Shown: positions 12,884-25,210, counted from the stretch's first letter. The stretch is DNA of 64,000 bases from Coffea arabica (GCF_036785885.1 NC_092324.1:25967001-26031000); one strand, 5' to 3'. Made by a program: numbers and translations. The notes: generated from the letters alone by a model not told the origin.

Positions 12884-15073
12884 GGATAAAGGAGAATTGG
12901 AGCTATTTTTCTTTTCAACTAAGCACCAAACATTTCTAGTTCATTTGTTGTCTTTATAGTTCAATCCTGTACTTCAAAATTGTAGACACCAAATTTTTGA
13001 ATAATTTTTGTTCTATTTTTACTCTTTGTTTTAGTAATAATTCTTATCTATTTTTATTTGTTAATTTCATGATTTTGGTTTTAGACTTTTAGCACTTGTA
13101 TAGCATTTTAGATTATTATTATCTATTATTTTATTTTAGTTTTATTTTGTATTCGTTTTTTCCCTTTTAGATGTTTATTTTATTGTAAGACTTTTAGCAT
13201 AAAATTTGTAAAAAAAAATAAAAATAAAAGGGAAACAAGCTCACGAATCATGAGAAGCATAGGATCCTAGCCCTTTCTTCATGTTACAAGTTAAGCAGAA
13301 AAATGCATGGAAAAATTGCAGAAGTAAAAATGCAGTTTAGCCCATTTCTTTTTTTTCGCCGTTTTCCCATTACCCTTGCATTGCCTTGATTTTATCCTAC
13401 CTGGCTCTCATCTGGAATGAAGAGTGATCGGATGGTCATAGAAAAGTGGGGAAATGAGATTTATCAAGGGCCGTAAAGATCAGGGTTTGAGGGATATAAA
13501 GAAGGAGGAAGGAACGGCTGATGGGAGAGAGAGGGCAGTGGCGGCTGAGTTTGAGATCAAGAGCGAAAGAAAGAAAAATAGAAAGCCATGAAGCTAGGGG
13601 AAAAAGGAAAAAAAGAAAGGAAAAGTGGGCGGCTGGGTAAAGAGTAGCGGAGAAAGTGAGGAACCTTCGGTGAAGGAAAAAGCAAGAAACTGGAAAAAGG
13701 GAGCCGAGGGAGAATATGGAAAACAAAAGAAAGTAGGAGGGATTGAGAAAGTTGGGCTCCGGGTAGAGAAAGGGAGAGCTTCCAAGCTGAAGAAAGTAGC
13801 TGCGGGCTAGGTTGGGAAGTGGGGCTTCGGCTAGAAACCAGAAAAAGAAAGGAGGGATCTTCGACTAGCAGCATCAGCGCTGGAAGCCTCTGCAATTCAG
13901 TTCGTGGATTTGGTTTTCAGAAACGTTCGATCTCTCGAGGTCCCTTTTGTTCACTCAGCAGTCTAAGCACCCTCAGGTAATCATGGGCTTTTCTCAATCT
14001 GGGTTTGACATAATTTTCATAGAGATCTGAACCTTTTACGCACGATGTTCTTCTTTTCTTAAGTTTCTGCCGATACTTGATGACGATGACTGTGAGTATT
14101 GTTCGGTGATGTCGTTATGTTGTTGATAGGCTTGGTGGTAGCCTCTTTTGCTCATTTAATGTGAATCTGAACTAAGAATTCAATTAAAAAAGCCATAAGC
14201 AGATAGCGTTTTCCCAAATGTGTAATCTGAGAAACTAAAAATCACATCTTTGGTCTGTTGGTAGGATTCCTGTCCGATATGGTTATTAAATTTGGCTGCA
14301 TGAGGTTGCTGAAGTTTCTGGAATGGCTCGATTTTTTTTTTTTTTGGGCTTTGCTTGTCGTTTGATAGTACTTCCTATCTGTGTTTGCTGCGATTTAAAA
14401 CAGCAATGGACGGCATAACATTCATGCAAACTTTTACACCAGAAAACTCATGAGTCGCAGAATTTTCATCTCCATTTTCACACGTTCTTTCTTTTCTGAA
14501 ATTCTGGTGTTTAAGTCTACCAATTTCATGTTGAAAGCTAGGAAGAATGTTTGATGTGCTTGTTTGCATGATTTTAGAACGCTTTTGCGTTTAAATTTAC
14601 GCTTAAAATCTGCTGCAACAAGTTCGATGCTTCTCGGTTTGAGGCAGCAGTACAGGCAGATAATCTTTTTTCTTCTTTTGGGGTGGCTGAAGTTCTTTGT
14701 TTGACTTAATGTTTTCTTTTAGGTCTGTTTGCGGTGTGATGTTAGCCTGTGTGTATGTTCGATGCAATTTAAAGTAGCGATGTGTGCAACAATACCGGAC
14801 TGCAACATGGCCAATCCATGTGTTGTAGCCATAGGTTCTTTAGCACTTTTTTTGAAGTTTCGGATGCCTCAACAGCAATACAAACTCACGTTCAATTGAT
14901 TTGGATTATAGCACTTGTTCATTATGTGTAGGATCTCTCTCTCCCTGCTCTTATTTTTGTTGACCTTGGTTGATCAGTCCTTGGTTTTGATGATTAACAA
15001 ACCAAAATGTAGATTTGGACTAATGTTTTTATGTGAGAAATTTGTTAGAAGAAGCAAAAACAGGACACTCATG

Positions 15074-15365
15074 TCGGACGTCCGAAGGAATCTGTCGGAC
15101 GTCCGAAAGGATGAAGAACATCAAGAAGGAAATTCTGTCGGACGCTCGTGAGGAAGTATCGGACGTCCGGATGGATCGGACGCACTCCTCGGACGCACAT
15201 CGATCGTATCGGACGTCCTAAAAATTCCACGAAGATTTGATAACTCTCTGGACGACGTTCGGACACAGAAGCTCGGACGATAAAATTCCATCGGACGTCC
15301 GAACAACAACTTGACTGATTTTCGGACGATGGGATCGGACGATGACTAAGCTGTCGGACGTCCGA
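15074..15365. promoter_or_regulatory. Array of TCGGACGTCCGA palindromes in LTR U3
   Basis: Exact or near-exact copies of the self-complementary 12-mer TCGGACGTCCGA lie at 15074-15085, 15095-15106, 15159-15170, 15209-15220, 15291-15302 and 15354-15365, with further TCGGAC half sites between. The last extends to an 18-bp palindrome, CTGTCGGACGTCCGACAG. The GACGTC core is the C-box type bound by plant bZIP factors. The array sits 75-370 bp upstream of a TATA box at 15440, so an enhancer role in the LTR promoter is inferred. Reading frames here (rich in SDVR) are by-products of the palindromes. Confidence 0.6.
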
Positions 15366-15439
15366 CAGGCCAACGGCTAGTTTCGACAGCATTTAATATT
15401 TGACCGTTGGAGAGCCTTTTGGAGCCATTTCTCATCTTC

Positions 15440-15447
15440 TATAAATA
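15440..15447 (+). promoter_or_regulatory. TATA box (TATAAATA) of the copia LTR promoter
   Basis: TATAAATA lies just downstream of the palindromic array and is conserved in the other LTR copies (23077-23084 and 25952-25959). Transcription would start about 30 bp downstream; the exact start is not visible. Confidence 0.6.
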
Positions 15448-17479
15448 CCCCAAAACACAAGAATACATGGACCTTTTGCCAACACTATATACAAGCTTAC
15501 AAGTGAGATCTTTGAGTAGAAATATTCTTTGTTGGTTGTATAAGGGGTTGGGAAAGTTGGGTTGTGAGGTTGCTCAAGTGAAGGTTACTCTCTAGGAGAA
15601 GTAAAACCTTGGTGAAGGTGAACCTATCATTTGGAGTGGTAAAATCTTGATAAAGGTTGCCTCACTTGTATAAAGTAGTTCTTAATTGAGTGGGTAAGCT
15701 TTCAATTGTAGCTAGTTGAGGGTTTATTTGGAGTGTAGTAAAATTCCTTTGCTCAACCAAAGTCTGTTTGGGGTGAGGAAGGAGTGAGCCTTCACTTGTA
15801 CAAGTTGGTTAGCACTACCATCAATTGAAGAAGCTATTTGGTGGATTCAACTCCAAGTTTGGAAGTAGCTTGGGAGTTTGATTGGTTTGAATTTCTTTTA
15901 CTTTATTGTTACTCTATTTTTGTGCTTTAAAATTGCTTATATTCTTTGTCATTGTATTTACTTGACTACTTGTCTGGTTGAGTATTTTGGTTGTATTTGG
16001 TTGCATCGGGGCTTACAATTTTGGGCTAGGAGTTGATAGGGATGAATGTATGATTTTGTTTGCAAAAGTTCTCTCATATCCAGAAAAACCCAAAATTTTG
16101 AAAGCAAGTTCAAGGCCTTTGAGTTTTCCAGTTCTTCTCTCGTGCGTTATGCTTCAGAATCCATCAACTCAAGTTGTGGGAGAGTGGAACTTCTTCTTTA
16201 GTTACTTTGGTCATACGCGTTTGTTTTCTTTCTTTCATTACTGGTGTTCATTTCTGTCTTGCACATTCTCGTTTTCCTGGCCATTATATTGAGGGGTTGG
16301 GATAGTTAGTTTCATTGTTAGAATGCCTTGATTATAGCTTGTTTCCTTTGTTGTTGCGCAAATAACTAAAATGTTTGAGAGTCGCGTAAACCTACAGGAA
16401 GAATTGTAGCTTGAAGTTGCAGAAACCAGAATGCATGGCGCGACCTTTGCATGCAATGATTTTCCAAAATTGCAAATCAGCCCCTTAAGTTTCATCTAAT
16501 GCCACTTTAGCCCAAATAATTGAATAATTTAATCAATTATATCCCTTTAAACATATTATTTTCTCATTAATATGTCTTAACATGATTCTTGGATGGTTTT
16601 TAATAAACTTTAGGATGTATTTGAAGTTTTGGTTTTTGTTTTCCTTAGATTAATGGTTTTAATTTGGTTTAATATGGATTTTTTATGTTTTGTGGCTTAA
16701 ACGTAGCAAAGTGGCACTTTCATGTAATTGGTGGTGGCTTTTAGTTTAATTCTGATAGGTTTTATATTACGTCTTTGATTTTAATTTATTTCATTTTTTA
16801 GTACCTCATCTTAGAATTTTTCTTATTTTTCCGATCGGATTCTCGGGTACCTCTAATTTCTTGAACATACATGATTTATTAAGTGATTCCATTCCATGTT
16901 TAATTTTCATTTTTGTGTTAATTCTTCGTTTCATGTAATTGATTGTTAATTAAAATGATGCCTTGACCTTTTTATTATTTTGGAGGGTAAATAAGTAACT
17001 CGTTCCATTAGAACCCAACTCAAGGGAGGTACACTCTATCCTTTATTTTTGACTTTATTTGACCCTACGTGCGTATATGTGTCTTATGTGTGCAATTGCA
17101 TGACTTTAAGTGTTTATTTCATTTTCACTTTATTTATTTCTTTAGTTGCTTAGTTTTGCTTTAATTTTAGTTCAATTTTATCATCTGGGAGGCACTCGAA
17201 TGCCAAAATTGTAATAGTTAGGGATTAATTGTTTTATTCCTTCTTATTTCCCCTTTTAGATTGTAGTAGGTTTCCCCCGAATGTAATAGTTAGGGCTTTA
17301 TTTGATTTACTTTCCTTATGTGTGTTTTGCATGTCTATGTGCTATGTGTTACCGTTTTCTTAGGACGTGCATCTAGTTATCATGCCTATGTGTTATGTGT
17401 CTTCTGTGATTTATGTGCTTGTTTGCTTTATTATGCTTTATCTGATTTTCTTAAACTGTAATAAATGCATGTTATCATA

Positions 17480-17610
17480 CTAGTCCAATGCTAGCTGTGA
17501 CTCCTTTCCCGTCACCACACTAGTCCAACGCTAGTTGTGGTTCTTTGTTCCGATTTCCCACTAGTCCAATGCTAGTGAGGATCCATAGACATGGGCTAGT
17601 CCAATGCTAG
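17480..17610. repeat. Four interspersed CTAGTCCAATGCTAG units
   Basis: The 15-mer CTAGTCCAATGCTAG, with CTAG at both ends, occurs at 17480-17494, 17520-17534 (one change), 17561-17575 and 17596-17610. Starts are 35-41 bp apart and the spacers differ from each other. It lies in the 3' half of the long solo LTR 12982-18576. Function unknown. Confidence 0.75.
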
Positions 17611-19518
17611 ACCCTTAGGGACCTCCCTCGTTAGATTATGTTTGTATGATTACATTACACTTCATGCATATTTTTTCATTTTTTAGGATCTTTATCATTT
17701 TCACATAATATTTCCTCTAATAAAATATCCCTTACCCCTATGTATATATAATATTTAGATTGGCATCTCATTTAGGAAATTAGGGGGTAGATTAGTGCAT
17801 TTTGCCTGATTAGACTAGAGATTACCCCTTGGATATGGGATATGGACGAGTTTGGCTTTTCTAGCCTTAGCACACTCGTATTCCCTCTATTAAAAGGGAA
17901 AATTGAGTCACGAACATTAGCCCCCGTACCCGACGTGATGCATTCCTCTAAGACATGTATATTTCTATAATTATTTTATCCTTTTCCTTTTCTTAGAGTC
18001 TCATATTTTTGCATTATTCGTGACTTCTCCAAAGGGTCATTATTGGACATCACAAATTAATGTGATTGGCACCATTCGAGCTTTGAAAAGATATTTTAAC
18101 CCCCCGATACCCTCTTAGGTCTAGGGTTTGCATTCATATAGTACATCCAAAAATGTGATAAATTTTTAGGATAAATTAAGAAAGTCTTTGACTAAATCGC
18201 GCAACTAGCCTTGGCTAGGTTGAAAGGGTGCCTTGGATTCTTATCCTTGCCTTCTCTTTCTTCAAATGTGACTCCCGAATCTTTTTCTCTGACTTTGTAG
18301 ACTTGGAGTCGTTTAAAAAGGGTTTTTTTTTACTTTTTTCTTTCAAAACTCATTTTTAGGATGACTTGGTACACCTTAACTCTATACCAAGTGGCGACTC
18401 CATTTTTCATTCAAAAAACTCTTTTTAAACTATATTTTGGGTCAAATCGTCGCATTTTCAAGTCCCATTTAGACTCATATTTTTCTTCATTTTCTTTGTA
18501 AAACAAAATTCATTTTTCAAAACAAAAATTCACTTTTTTAAACCATTCATTTATTTCTAAAAAATGGGGCGCGACAAAAATGATGTTTCTCTGTGTGTAA
18601 CATTTATTCTCATCAATAAAAGACTACAAATTTAAAATAAAAAAAAATCGTGGAATGGTTTAAGGATCTGCTACAAAAAAAATATAATATTCAAATTCAT
18701 ATAATCAATTTTAAATGTTTTTGTAGTAGAATGGCCTTATACTTGGTTACACAAAAAATTGTAAGAAAATGTTTTGCAATTGACTAGGATCTTCTTAGTA
18801 GGGAAATATTTTGAGAATAGGCTATGCAAACTATTGTAGCCAAATATTTTTTAATTACCTACAATTTTTTGTCTGTAGCATAATGATTTGAGAAAAGGGT
18901 ACAGAAGAAATCATATTCAAATATTGAAAGATCAACTACAATTTTTTTTGTAGGCGAATGGTTTGAGATTTGCCTACGTAGCAAATCATAGTAAATAGTT
19001 CTACAATTGGCTACGATTTGTTTTTTCATAACGGAACACTTTAATAGTCGACTATGCAAAAAAAACGTAGTTGAATGTTAAACAATAGGCTGTGATTATT
19101 TGTGTAGCGAAATGTTATCATAACTGGCTACAAAAAAATTGTAGCAATATTGAAGTAATTGGCTACGAAAAATTTGTAGTTAAAAATAAGATTTTTGTTG
19201 GATAATCTGTGGATTTAAAGACAAAATATAAGGTTTTTTTTGCTACGAAAATGCATTATTTACTATAAAAATAAATATCTTTGCCGACATACAATTTTGT
19301 CACAAAAGATGATCTTTTGGGCTACAAAAATAGGAATCATAGGAAATAGTTGAATTTTTTACTACGATTTTGGAAAATCGTTGCCTAATACCTTTTGCGA
19401 CGTGGATTTCATGATGATTTTGGCCAGGATAATTTTTTGTAGTTAATTATTAAAGATGACGATTTTTGACTCTTTGGCTACAATGTTTTCATAGCCTAAG
19501 ACCAAATTTGTTGTAGTG

Positions 19519-21518
19519 CCTAACTTAGAGGTAGATTGAATTTGGAATTGTAATTTTCAGAAAGTTGTCCTCATAGATATTTTTTGTACTAGATAAAAAC
19601 TTAAGGGGAGGAATTTGCTTTTATTGTATTACAGAATGCTAGAGTAATCTAGAACTTTGTTGAAGGCAAGTATAAAGATGATTGATGGAGTTGTGATGTA
19701 TTTTCCTTATACTCTATAAGAAAATTGGATTTGCCAACTGTTGCTCCTTTAAGTTTCGCTCTACTAAATGCTGGTCTAATTTTAGACTCTTCTCTATTTT
19801 CATACTCTAAAGAAAAAAAAAAGAATGTAACTTTTTTGTTCAATAAGGATTTCCTCATACAAAACCTATTCTAACTTTTGCTTGAAATCTATTCCTCATT
19901 AAAAAACCAAAAAAAGCCCATTCTCACTCTATCTAGGAAACATCTAAATTTTAACAAGAAAAACCTAAATTACAAGTTTACCCTTCCATACGCCTCTATC
20001 TTGTATATACGTGGTTATCTGCCGTATACATCTTTTTTACAAACAACGTTTCTCTATTCCATCATCTACCAACTCTCTACTGTATCATGTATCTTTTTTT
20101 CTTTTTTTTTTCAAATCTTTGTACCATCGTTCCTTTGTTCTATAACCCATCAACTCTTTACTTGATCGTGTGTGTGTATATGCTATGTGTTTGCTAAATA
20201 GCTATACACTATTTTTAAGGTCCAAATTACATACTTGTGCAAACATTGAATTTTTAAAATTTACAGGATTCTTTTAATCCAAAGCACTTAATATTCAACT
20301 TTTGTAATATTATGTTATTAAAAAGTCAATTTTTTTTTATTAATGAGTCATGTATCTCTAAATCAAATATCTGTGGAATATATTTTTACTTGGCAGTCTA
20401 GCTGCAAATCAAACTCAAGAGAAACTAGCATTTATTTGAGGATGTAGATTCAAACAAATTAAAAAATGAAATATATGCTTTTAAATGGACGTTTTTGACA
20501 ATTAATAAGGGAAATTTTAATAATACAGGGAGCTAGCTTGCTAATGCTTCCTTTTGATTTAACATAGTAATGCCTGTTGAATTTATGAAATTATGATTCT
20601 TTTAATTTATTGTGAAATGAAACGTTTACGAAATGGATTATGCATACTTTTCATCAATCAAAATAAATGTATTAAGGAGGCCAACGAAAGAAGATGAATC
20701 TTTTTCATGAATCAGCTAATGCACTACTTTACTGCATCAGTTTCTCATTCTCTCTTAGTTTTTATGTTCTTTCAATCTCTCTTGTGCCATCATGTCTATA
20801 TGTTTTCTCAATAAAAAATATGACCAAAGGAAGTACTCTTAGACACATGCACACTTTCTTGTTCAGTTGCATTAGTGATCTACCTACGACATCTATTATA
20901 TTTTAACTATAAGACTGGCCCAAGCCAATTGCATGAAAAAAAGAAAATCCTTCTATTCGTCATCTAAAATAACCAAATTATAATTAAATTTGTACAAGCT
21001 ATTCAACTTTGGGGTTAAAATATTAATAACTCATTTAGAAGATAGTTTTGAATATGAAATTTGACAGAAGAATGGTAAAAATGCAATTCTATATTAATGT
21101 TAATTATTATAAGCAGGTGAATCATGTAAAAAATATCATAGTAGTGGTTAAAAATTTATATTAAAACTACAAAGCGGCAAATTAAGCGCAAGTTTAATGT
21201 TTGTTGAATCTAGTCAGGGCTCAATTTAAACAAATTAATCCTTCAAAATTTTTATGGGGTTAGTGTATGTCTTTAAAAAAAGTGAACTTAAGAGGAGAAT
21301 TAAAAAGTAAAACTTTCTAGGGACTGAATACATTTACAATGAAGATTTGGGGGTCAAAGTAGAGTTTCTGAAACTGCTTTCTTCTTTTTTATTTTTTGCT
21401 TGAAATAGAGTAAATCGCACACGATACCCACCACTGTTTTGATTTTTGCTTGGAATCGTAAACGATCACTCCCTCTCCCTGCCTCTAGTGCCTACTCTCT
21501 CTCTTTCTCTCTACCAAG
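19519..21518. other. Intergenic, no gene seen
   Basis: AT-rich sequence between the CACTA right end and the hAT-type MITE. Frames such as 19878-20165 and 20694-20906 are low-complexity and resemble nothing I recognise. Pyrimidine-rich CTCTCT runs occur near 21490-21512. Confidence 0.5.
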
Positions 21519-22329
21519 CATAGTTATTAAATCAGGCCCAGGAAGGAACCCAGTGAAGGAGGTGGGTCAACGGGTCACTGGTTCAACCAGTGAGTAAGTG
21601 GTTGAACCGGTAGGTCACTAAATATATTTAAATATTATGTTTGCATAATTTTTGATATAAAGATATATGATATAAATTGTAATGAATAATACCATAGCAA
21701 ATGTTCATTTAATTTAATTCACTATAGAATAATTAATTCATATAAGAATCAATAAAATATAAATTTATTTAGTAATTCACTAAACTTTAAGTGTAAAATT
21801 TTATCTATATTTAGTATAATTATCTAGCTTATTTACGAATTTTAAGTGCAACAAATTATTAAAAACAATATTTTTCTTTAAAATAAATTATGTAATATGT
21901 TATTTTTGAAATCCATTTTATAACTTATAGAGTTTGGGGCACCATAAGTTTTTATTAAAATATTCCAAATAAATTTGTTTAAGAGAAATAAAAAAAATAA
22001 AGATAGAATTGATAAAACATTCATAAATTACAAGAAAATTACTTTACTAAAATCTAATAAGTGGTTTGGTGGTAATGATGTTCTAGTGATATGCTTTAGT
22101 CCAAGTTCGAATCCAACCAAAAGCAATCTAAAATTGTTTCCCCAAAACCTGGTTTGTGGACAAAATCGAAAAAATTGGCCGGGTTCCCGGTTTAATCCGG
22201 TTGAACCGCCAGGTCATTGATCAGTTAACGATTTTTATGTAAAATGGTCTAAATGAAAACCCAGCCCGGTCCAATAACCGGTTCATTGAATTGACCGGTC
22301 CGACCGCCGGGCCGGGTTTAATAACTATG
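21519..22329. mobile_element. Non-autonomous hAT-type MITE (811 bp, 8-bp TSD)
   Basis: The terminal inverted repeats begin CATAGTTATTAAA on the left and end TTTAATAACTATG on the right, followed inwards by GGCCC-rich sequence on both sides. Perfect 8-bp flanking duplications CTACCAAG lie at 21511-21518 and 22330-22337, as expected for hAT-type transposition. The terminal portions are GC-rich and full of CCGGTT / GGTTCAACC words; the middle is AT-rich and non-coding. Its right part (from 22085) was later included in the tandem duplication, so a second copy of the right end is at about 31382-31460. Confidence 0.85.
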
Positions 22330-22583
22330 CTACCAAGTATGAGAAAATCAATTCCCTTAAATTAGTATGAGAAAATTAGTTCGATTTCTCAAGTTGCTTC
22401 CAAGAACCAAATACAACATTTACATGAATAGATTTTGTTTAATAATAGCTACTATTGTTAAATTTTACCAGTAATATTAGTGGGTGAACTAAAGAACTGG
22501 AAAATTATATTGCACCCAAAATTTATTTCAAAAAAAGACATTTATAGTTTACTAATAATTAAGAAAAAAAATGGAGTTAAATT

Positions 22584-23606
22584 TGTTGACCTTGGTCGAT
22601 CAATCCTTGGTTTTGATGATTAACAAACCAAAATGTAGATTTGGGCTAATGTTTTTATGTGAGCAATTTGTTAGAACAGATTCTTGTGGCACAAAAGAAG
22701 AAGCAAAAACAGGGCACTCATGTGGGACGTCCGAAAGGAAGCTATCGGACGTCCGAAAGGATGAAGAACATCAAGAAGGAAATTCTGTCGGACGCTCGTG
22801 AGGAAGCATCGGACGTCCGGATGGATCGGACGCACATCGATCGTATCGGACGTCCTAAAAATTCCACGAAGATTTGATAACTCTCTGGACGACGTTCGGA
22901 CACAAAAGCTCGGACGATAAAATTCCATCGGACGTCCGAACAACAACTTGACTGATTTTCGGACGATGGGATCGGACGATGACTAAGCTGTCGGACGTCC
23001 GACAGGCCAACGGCTAGTTTCGACAGCATTTAATATTTGACCGTTGGAGAGCCTTTTGGAGCCATTTCTCACCTTCTATAAATACCCCAAAACACAAGAA
23101 TACATCAGACTTTTGCCAACACAAAATACAAGCTTACAAGTGAGATTTTTGAGTAGAAAGATTCTTTGTTGGTTGTATAAGGGGTTGGGGAAGTTGGGTT
23201 GTGAGGTTGCTCAAGTGAAGGTTACTCTCTAGGAGGAGTAAAACCTTGGTGAAGGTGAACCTATCACTTGAAGTGGTAAAACCTTGGTGAAGGTTGCCTC
23301 ATTTGTTTAAAATAGTTCTTAATTGGGTGAGTGATCTTTCAAGTGTAGGTTGTTGAGGGTTAACTAGAATAGTTGTAAAACTCCTTGGCTCAACCAAAGT
23401 GTGTTTGGGGTGAGGAAGGAGTGAGGCTTCACTTGTACATCTTGGTTAGCATCGCCATCTATTGAAGAGGCTATTGGATTGATATTTGGTTTGCATTTCT
23501 TATCTTTTCTCTTTAATTAAGTTTTCTTTATTGTGCTTAAATTTGATATATCTTTGTGCATCATTGTGAAATTGTTTGTACTCATTGGGTTGCACCAGGC
23601 CTTACA
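22584..23606 (+). repeat. 5' LTR of the copia element (1023 bp)
   Basis: Begins TGTTGACCTTGG and ends GGCCTTACA. U3 carries GGACGTCC palindromes at 22745-22756, 22809-22820, 22846-22857, 22928-22939 and 22991-23002 (a sixth, near 22724, has lost its left half), then TATAAATA at 23077-23084. It drives transcription of the element. Confidence 0.92.
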
Positions 23607-23608
23607 AT

Positions 23609-23620
23609 TGGTATCAGAGC
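23609..23620 (+). other. Primer-binding site complementary to initiator tRNA-Met
   Basis: TGGTATCAGAGC, two bases after the 5' LTR end, is the usual plant copia/gypsy site that pairs with the 3' end of initiator methionine tRNA and primes minus-strand DNA synthesis. Confidence 0.9.
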
Positions 23621-23662
23621 TTGGTCTCTTTTGATCAAGCTTAACCGCTTAGAGTAAAGATC

Positions 23663-25210
23663 ATGGCAACCATAAAAGTTTCTTTTTTAGAAGGGCAATC
23701 TAGTGATAGACCACCTATGTTTAATGGTTCTCATTTTAGCATGTGGAAACAAAGAATGATGATTTTCTTACAATCCGTTTATATTGAATTATGGTTTGTG
23801 GTAGAAGATGGTCCTTATGAAGCCAGAATAATTGACTCTACCACTAATTTGAGTAGATTAAAGACTAGACAAGAATTGATTGAAAAAGACAAGAGATACC
23901 TTTCTTTGAATGCCAAGGCCATGTGTATATTGTACAATGCATTAGATGTAAATGAATCTAGTAGGATTAAAGGTTGTAAATCAGCTAAAGATATTTGGGA
24001 TAAATTGTGTGTATTTCATGAAGGTAACCAAGATATTAAAGAACAAAAGAAATCTTTGCTTGTTTCTCAATATGAATTTTTCAAAATGCATCCTCTTGAA
24101 AATGTTGATAAGATGTGTAGTAGATTTTGTGACATTATTCAAGATCTTAAATTGCTTGGAAAAGAATATTCTTTGGGAGAGAAAAATAGAAAGATTTTGA
24201 ATGCCTTGCCAAAAGAATGGGAAAACAAAATAAATGCTATAGAAGAGGCAAAGGATTTAAATTCTATGTCCATTGAATCTCTTGTGAATTCCCTAACCTC
24301 TTATGAATTAAAGCTGAAATTCAAAGTGTAAGAGGAAGAAAATGCAAGAATGTATAAGAGAGGCATAGCTTTTAAAGCATCTCAAGTGGGGGATAACCCA
24401 TCCTTCATGGGTAATGAAAACATGGAAGTGGATAATGATATAACTCCTCACATCAAAAGTTTCAAGAATATCTTCAACAAGAGAAGTTCAAGAGGAGATT
24501 GCAAAATTACATGGGATGAATGCAATTCAAAAAGAGAAAAAGAAGAGTTGGCACAAATGGCACTAATGGCCTTTGGAGAAGATGAGGTAAATTCTTATCA
24601 CTCTTCTTGTGATGAAGATAATGAAGATGATGATGTGAAAATTCTTATGATTAAAATGCATAAAAGCTTGAGAAAATCTTATGCTAAAAATAAAGATTTG
24701 AAAACAAAAATAAATGATTTGTTGGAAGAAAATTCCAAACTTTTTCAAGAAAACAAATGTTTGAGAATGGAAAATGATGATTTAAAAAATCAAAAAAGTG
24801 TTTTTGATTGCAAAAATAATTTGAAAAGGAAGTTGGAAGAGAAAACAAAGTTTTATGAAAAAATGTTGGAGGAACAAAATTTGTTAAAGAAAAGAATTAA
24901 TGACTTGAAGGAGTTTCTCCAAAATGAAAAACAAATGTTTTCTCAAACAAAAGAAAGCAAATCTTTTCAAGGCACAAATAAGTTTGCTATGATAAGAAGT
25001 AAGAAAATTAGTTGCATTAAATCCACCAATGTGCAAAATACTTCTATCATGTGTCACTTTTGTTGCAAATTTGGACATATGCAAAATGATTGCTATGTAA
25101 AGAAAAATATGAGAAAAGGCATGAAATCCATGTGGATTGCTAGATCATGTCGTATTAACTCCCAAGGACCCTATAAAGAAAGGGTACCAAATGAAATTTC
25201 TCATATTTAG
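23663..25210 (+). pseudogene. Copia gag polyprotein, one premature stop
   Basis: One frame runs from ATG 23663 to the stop at 25208-25210 (516 codons), interrupted only by TAA at 24329-24331, one C-to-T step from CAA. The first 220 residues match the DUF4219/UBN2 Gag region of plant copia elements (RPPMFNGSHFSMWKQRMMIF near the start, then KDIWDKLCVFHEG). After the stop come an acidic stretch (24580-24640), a long coiled-coil region (about 24650-24950) and a CCHC zinc knuckle CHFCCKFGHMQNDC (about 25052-25093), which binds RNA in capsids. About 40 residues follow, then a stop where protease would normally begin. Gag forms the particle; with no pol here, enzymes would have to come in trans. 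Translation is probably cut at residue 222 unless the stop is read through. Confidence 0.88.

Larger units (their letters stand above)
14958..16017 (+). mobile_element. Solo LTR of the copia family seen complete at 22584-26481
   Basis: It begins TGTTGACCTTGG and ends GGGGCTTACA, with perfect 5-bp target duplications ATTTT (14953-14957 and 16018-16022). The sequence aligns along its length with the 1023-bp LTRs at 22584-23606 and 25459-26481, but is 1060 bp and visibly diverged, so it is an older insertion. No internal region follows, so the element was reduced to a solo LTR, presumably by LTR-LTR recombination. It lies inside the long LTR 12982-18576. Confidence 0.92.
12982..18576 (+). mobile_element. 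Long solo LTR (about 4.5 kb plus nested insert), gypsy Tat/Ogre-like
   Basis: It starts TGTAGACACCAAATTTTTG and ends GGGGCGCGACA, with perfect 5-bp target duplications AAAAT (12977-12981 and 18577-18581). Near the right end is the block AAGTGGCGACTCCATTTTTC (about 18390), which I associate with LTRs of the Tat/Ogre branch of Ty3/gypsy; that assignment is from memory and uncertain. No coding domain is visible. A purine-rich stretch (13440-13900) makes long but meaningless frames on both strands. Subtracting the copia solo LTR nested at 14958-16017 leaves about 4.5 kb. It interrupts the 3' UTR of the LINE. Confidence 0.75.
6980..18646 (+). mobile_element. Plant L1-type LINE retrotransposon, split by an LTR insertion in its 3' UTR
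   Basis: The body is 6980-12981 plus 18582-18646; the part between is a later LTR insertion (12982-18576 plus its duplicated AAAAT). It is flanked by a 16-bp target duplication with one mismatch: ATCCTGGAATGGTTTA (6964-6979) and ATCGTGGAATGGTTTA (18647-18662). The 3' end is an A-rich tail (about 18634-18647). A CT-repeat-rich 5' UTR (7005-7023) precedes ORF1 (7053-8729, DUF4283 plus zinc knuckle) and ORF2 (8722-12883, endonuclease, reverse transcriptase, RNase H). Total about 6.07 kb without the insertion, so it is close to full length. Both ORFs carry stops or frameshifts, so it is dead. It inserted into the CACTA element. Confidence 0.88.
5330..19518 (+). mobile_element. CACTA (En/Spm) DNA transposon remnant, interrupted by nested insertions
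   Basis: The left end is CACTACAAGAGATTAG (5330) and the right end is the inverted form AAATTTGTTGTAGTG (ends 19518), the CACTACAA ends of this superfamily. The flanking 3-bp sites are GCT and CCT, one mismatch from a duplication. Subterminal regions carry many short GCTACAAAA / TTTGTAGC type units in both orientations (5340-5440 and about 18660-19510), typical of CACTA subterminal repeats. It contains a broken Transposase_24-like gene (5446-6416), but no TNP2-type main transposase is seen. Removing the LINE (6980-18646) leaves about 2.5 kb of element, so it is non-autonomous. If the two ends belong to different elements, the TSD mismatch would be the clue. Confidence 0.72.

Noticed and set aside
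13436..13895. Long serine/phenylalanine-rich frames on the minus strand
   Set aside because: They come from a purine-rich, low-complexity stretch inside the long solo LTR; several frames are open at once.
15074..15365. Spaced short repeats that could suggest a CRISPR array
   Set aside because: The repeats are 12-bp palindromes at irregular spacing inside an LTR of a plant retrotransposon, repeated in each LTR copy. No cas genes; a plant genome.
15033..15392. Open frames rich in SDVR/RTS residues on both strands, also at 22659-23029 and 25534-25904
   Set aside because: By-products of the GGACGTCC palindromes, present in U3 of each LTR; no family, and both strands read alike because the motif is self-complementary.
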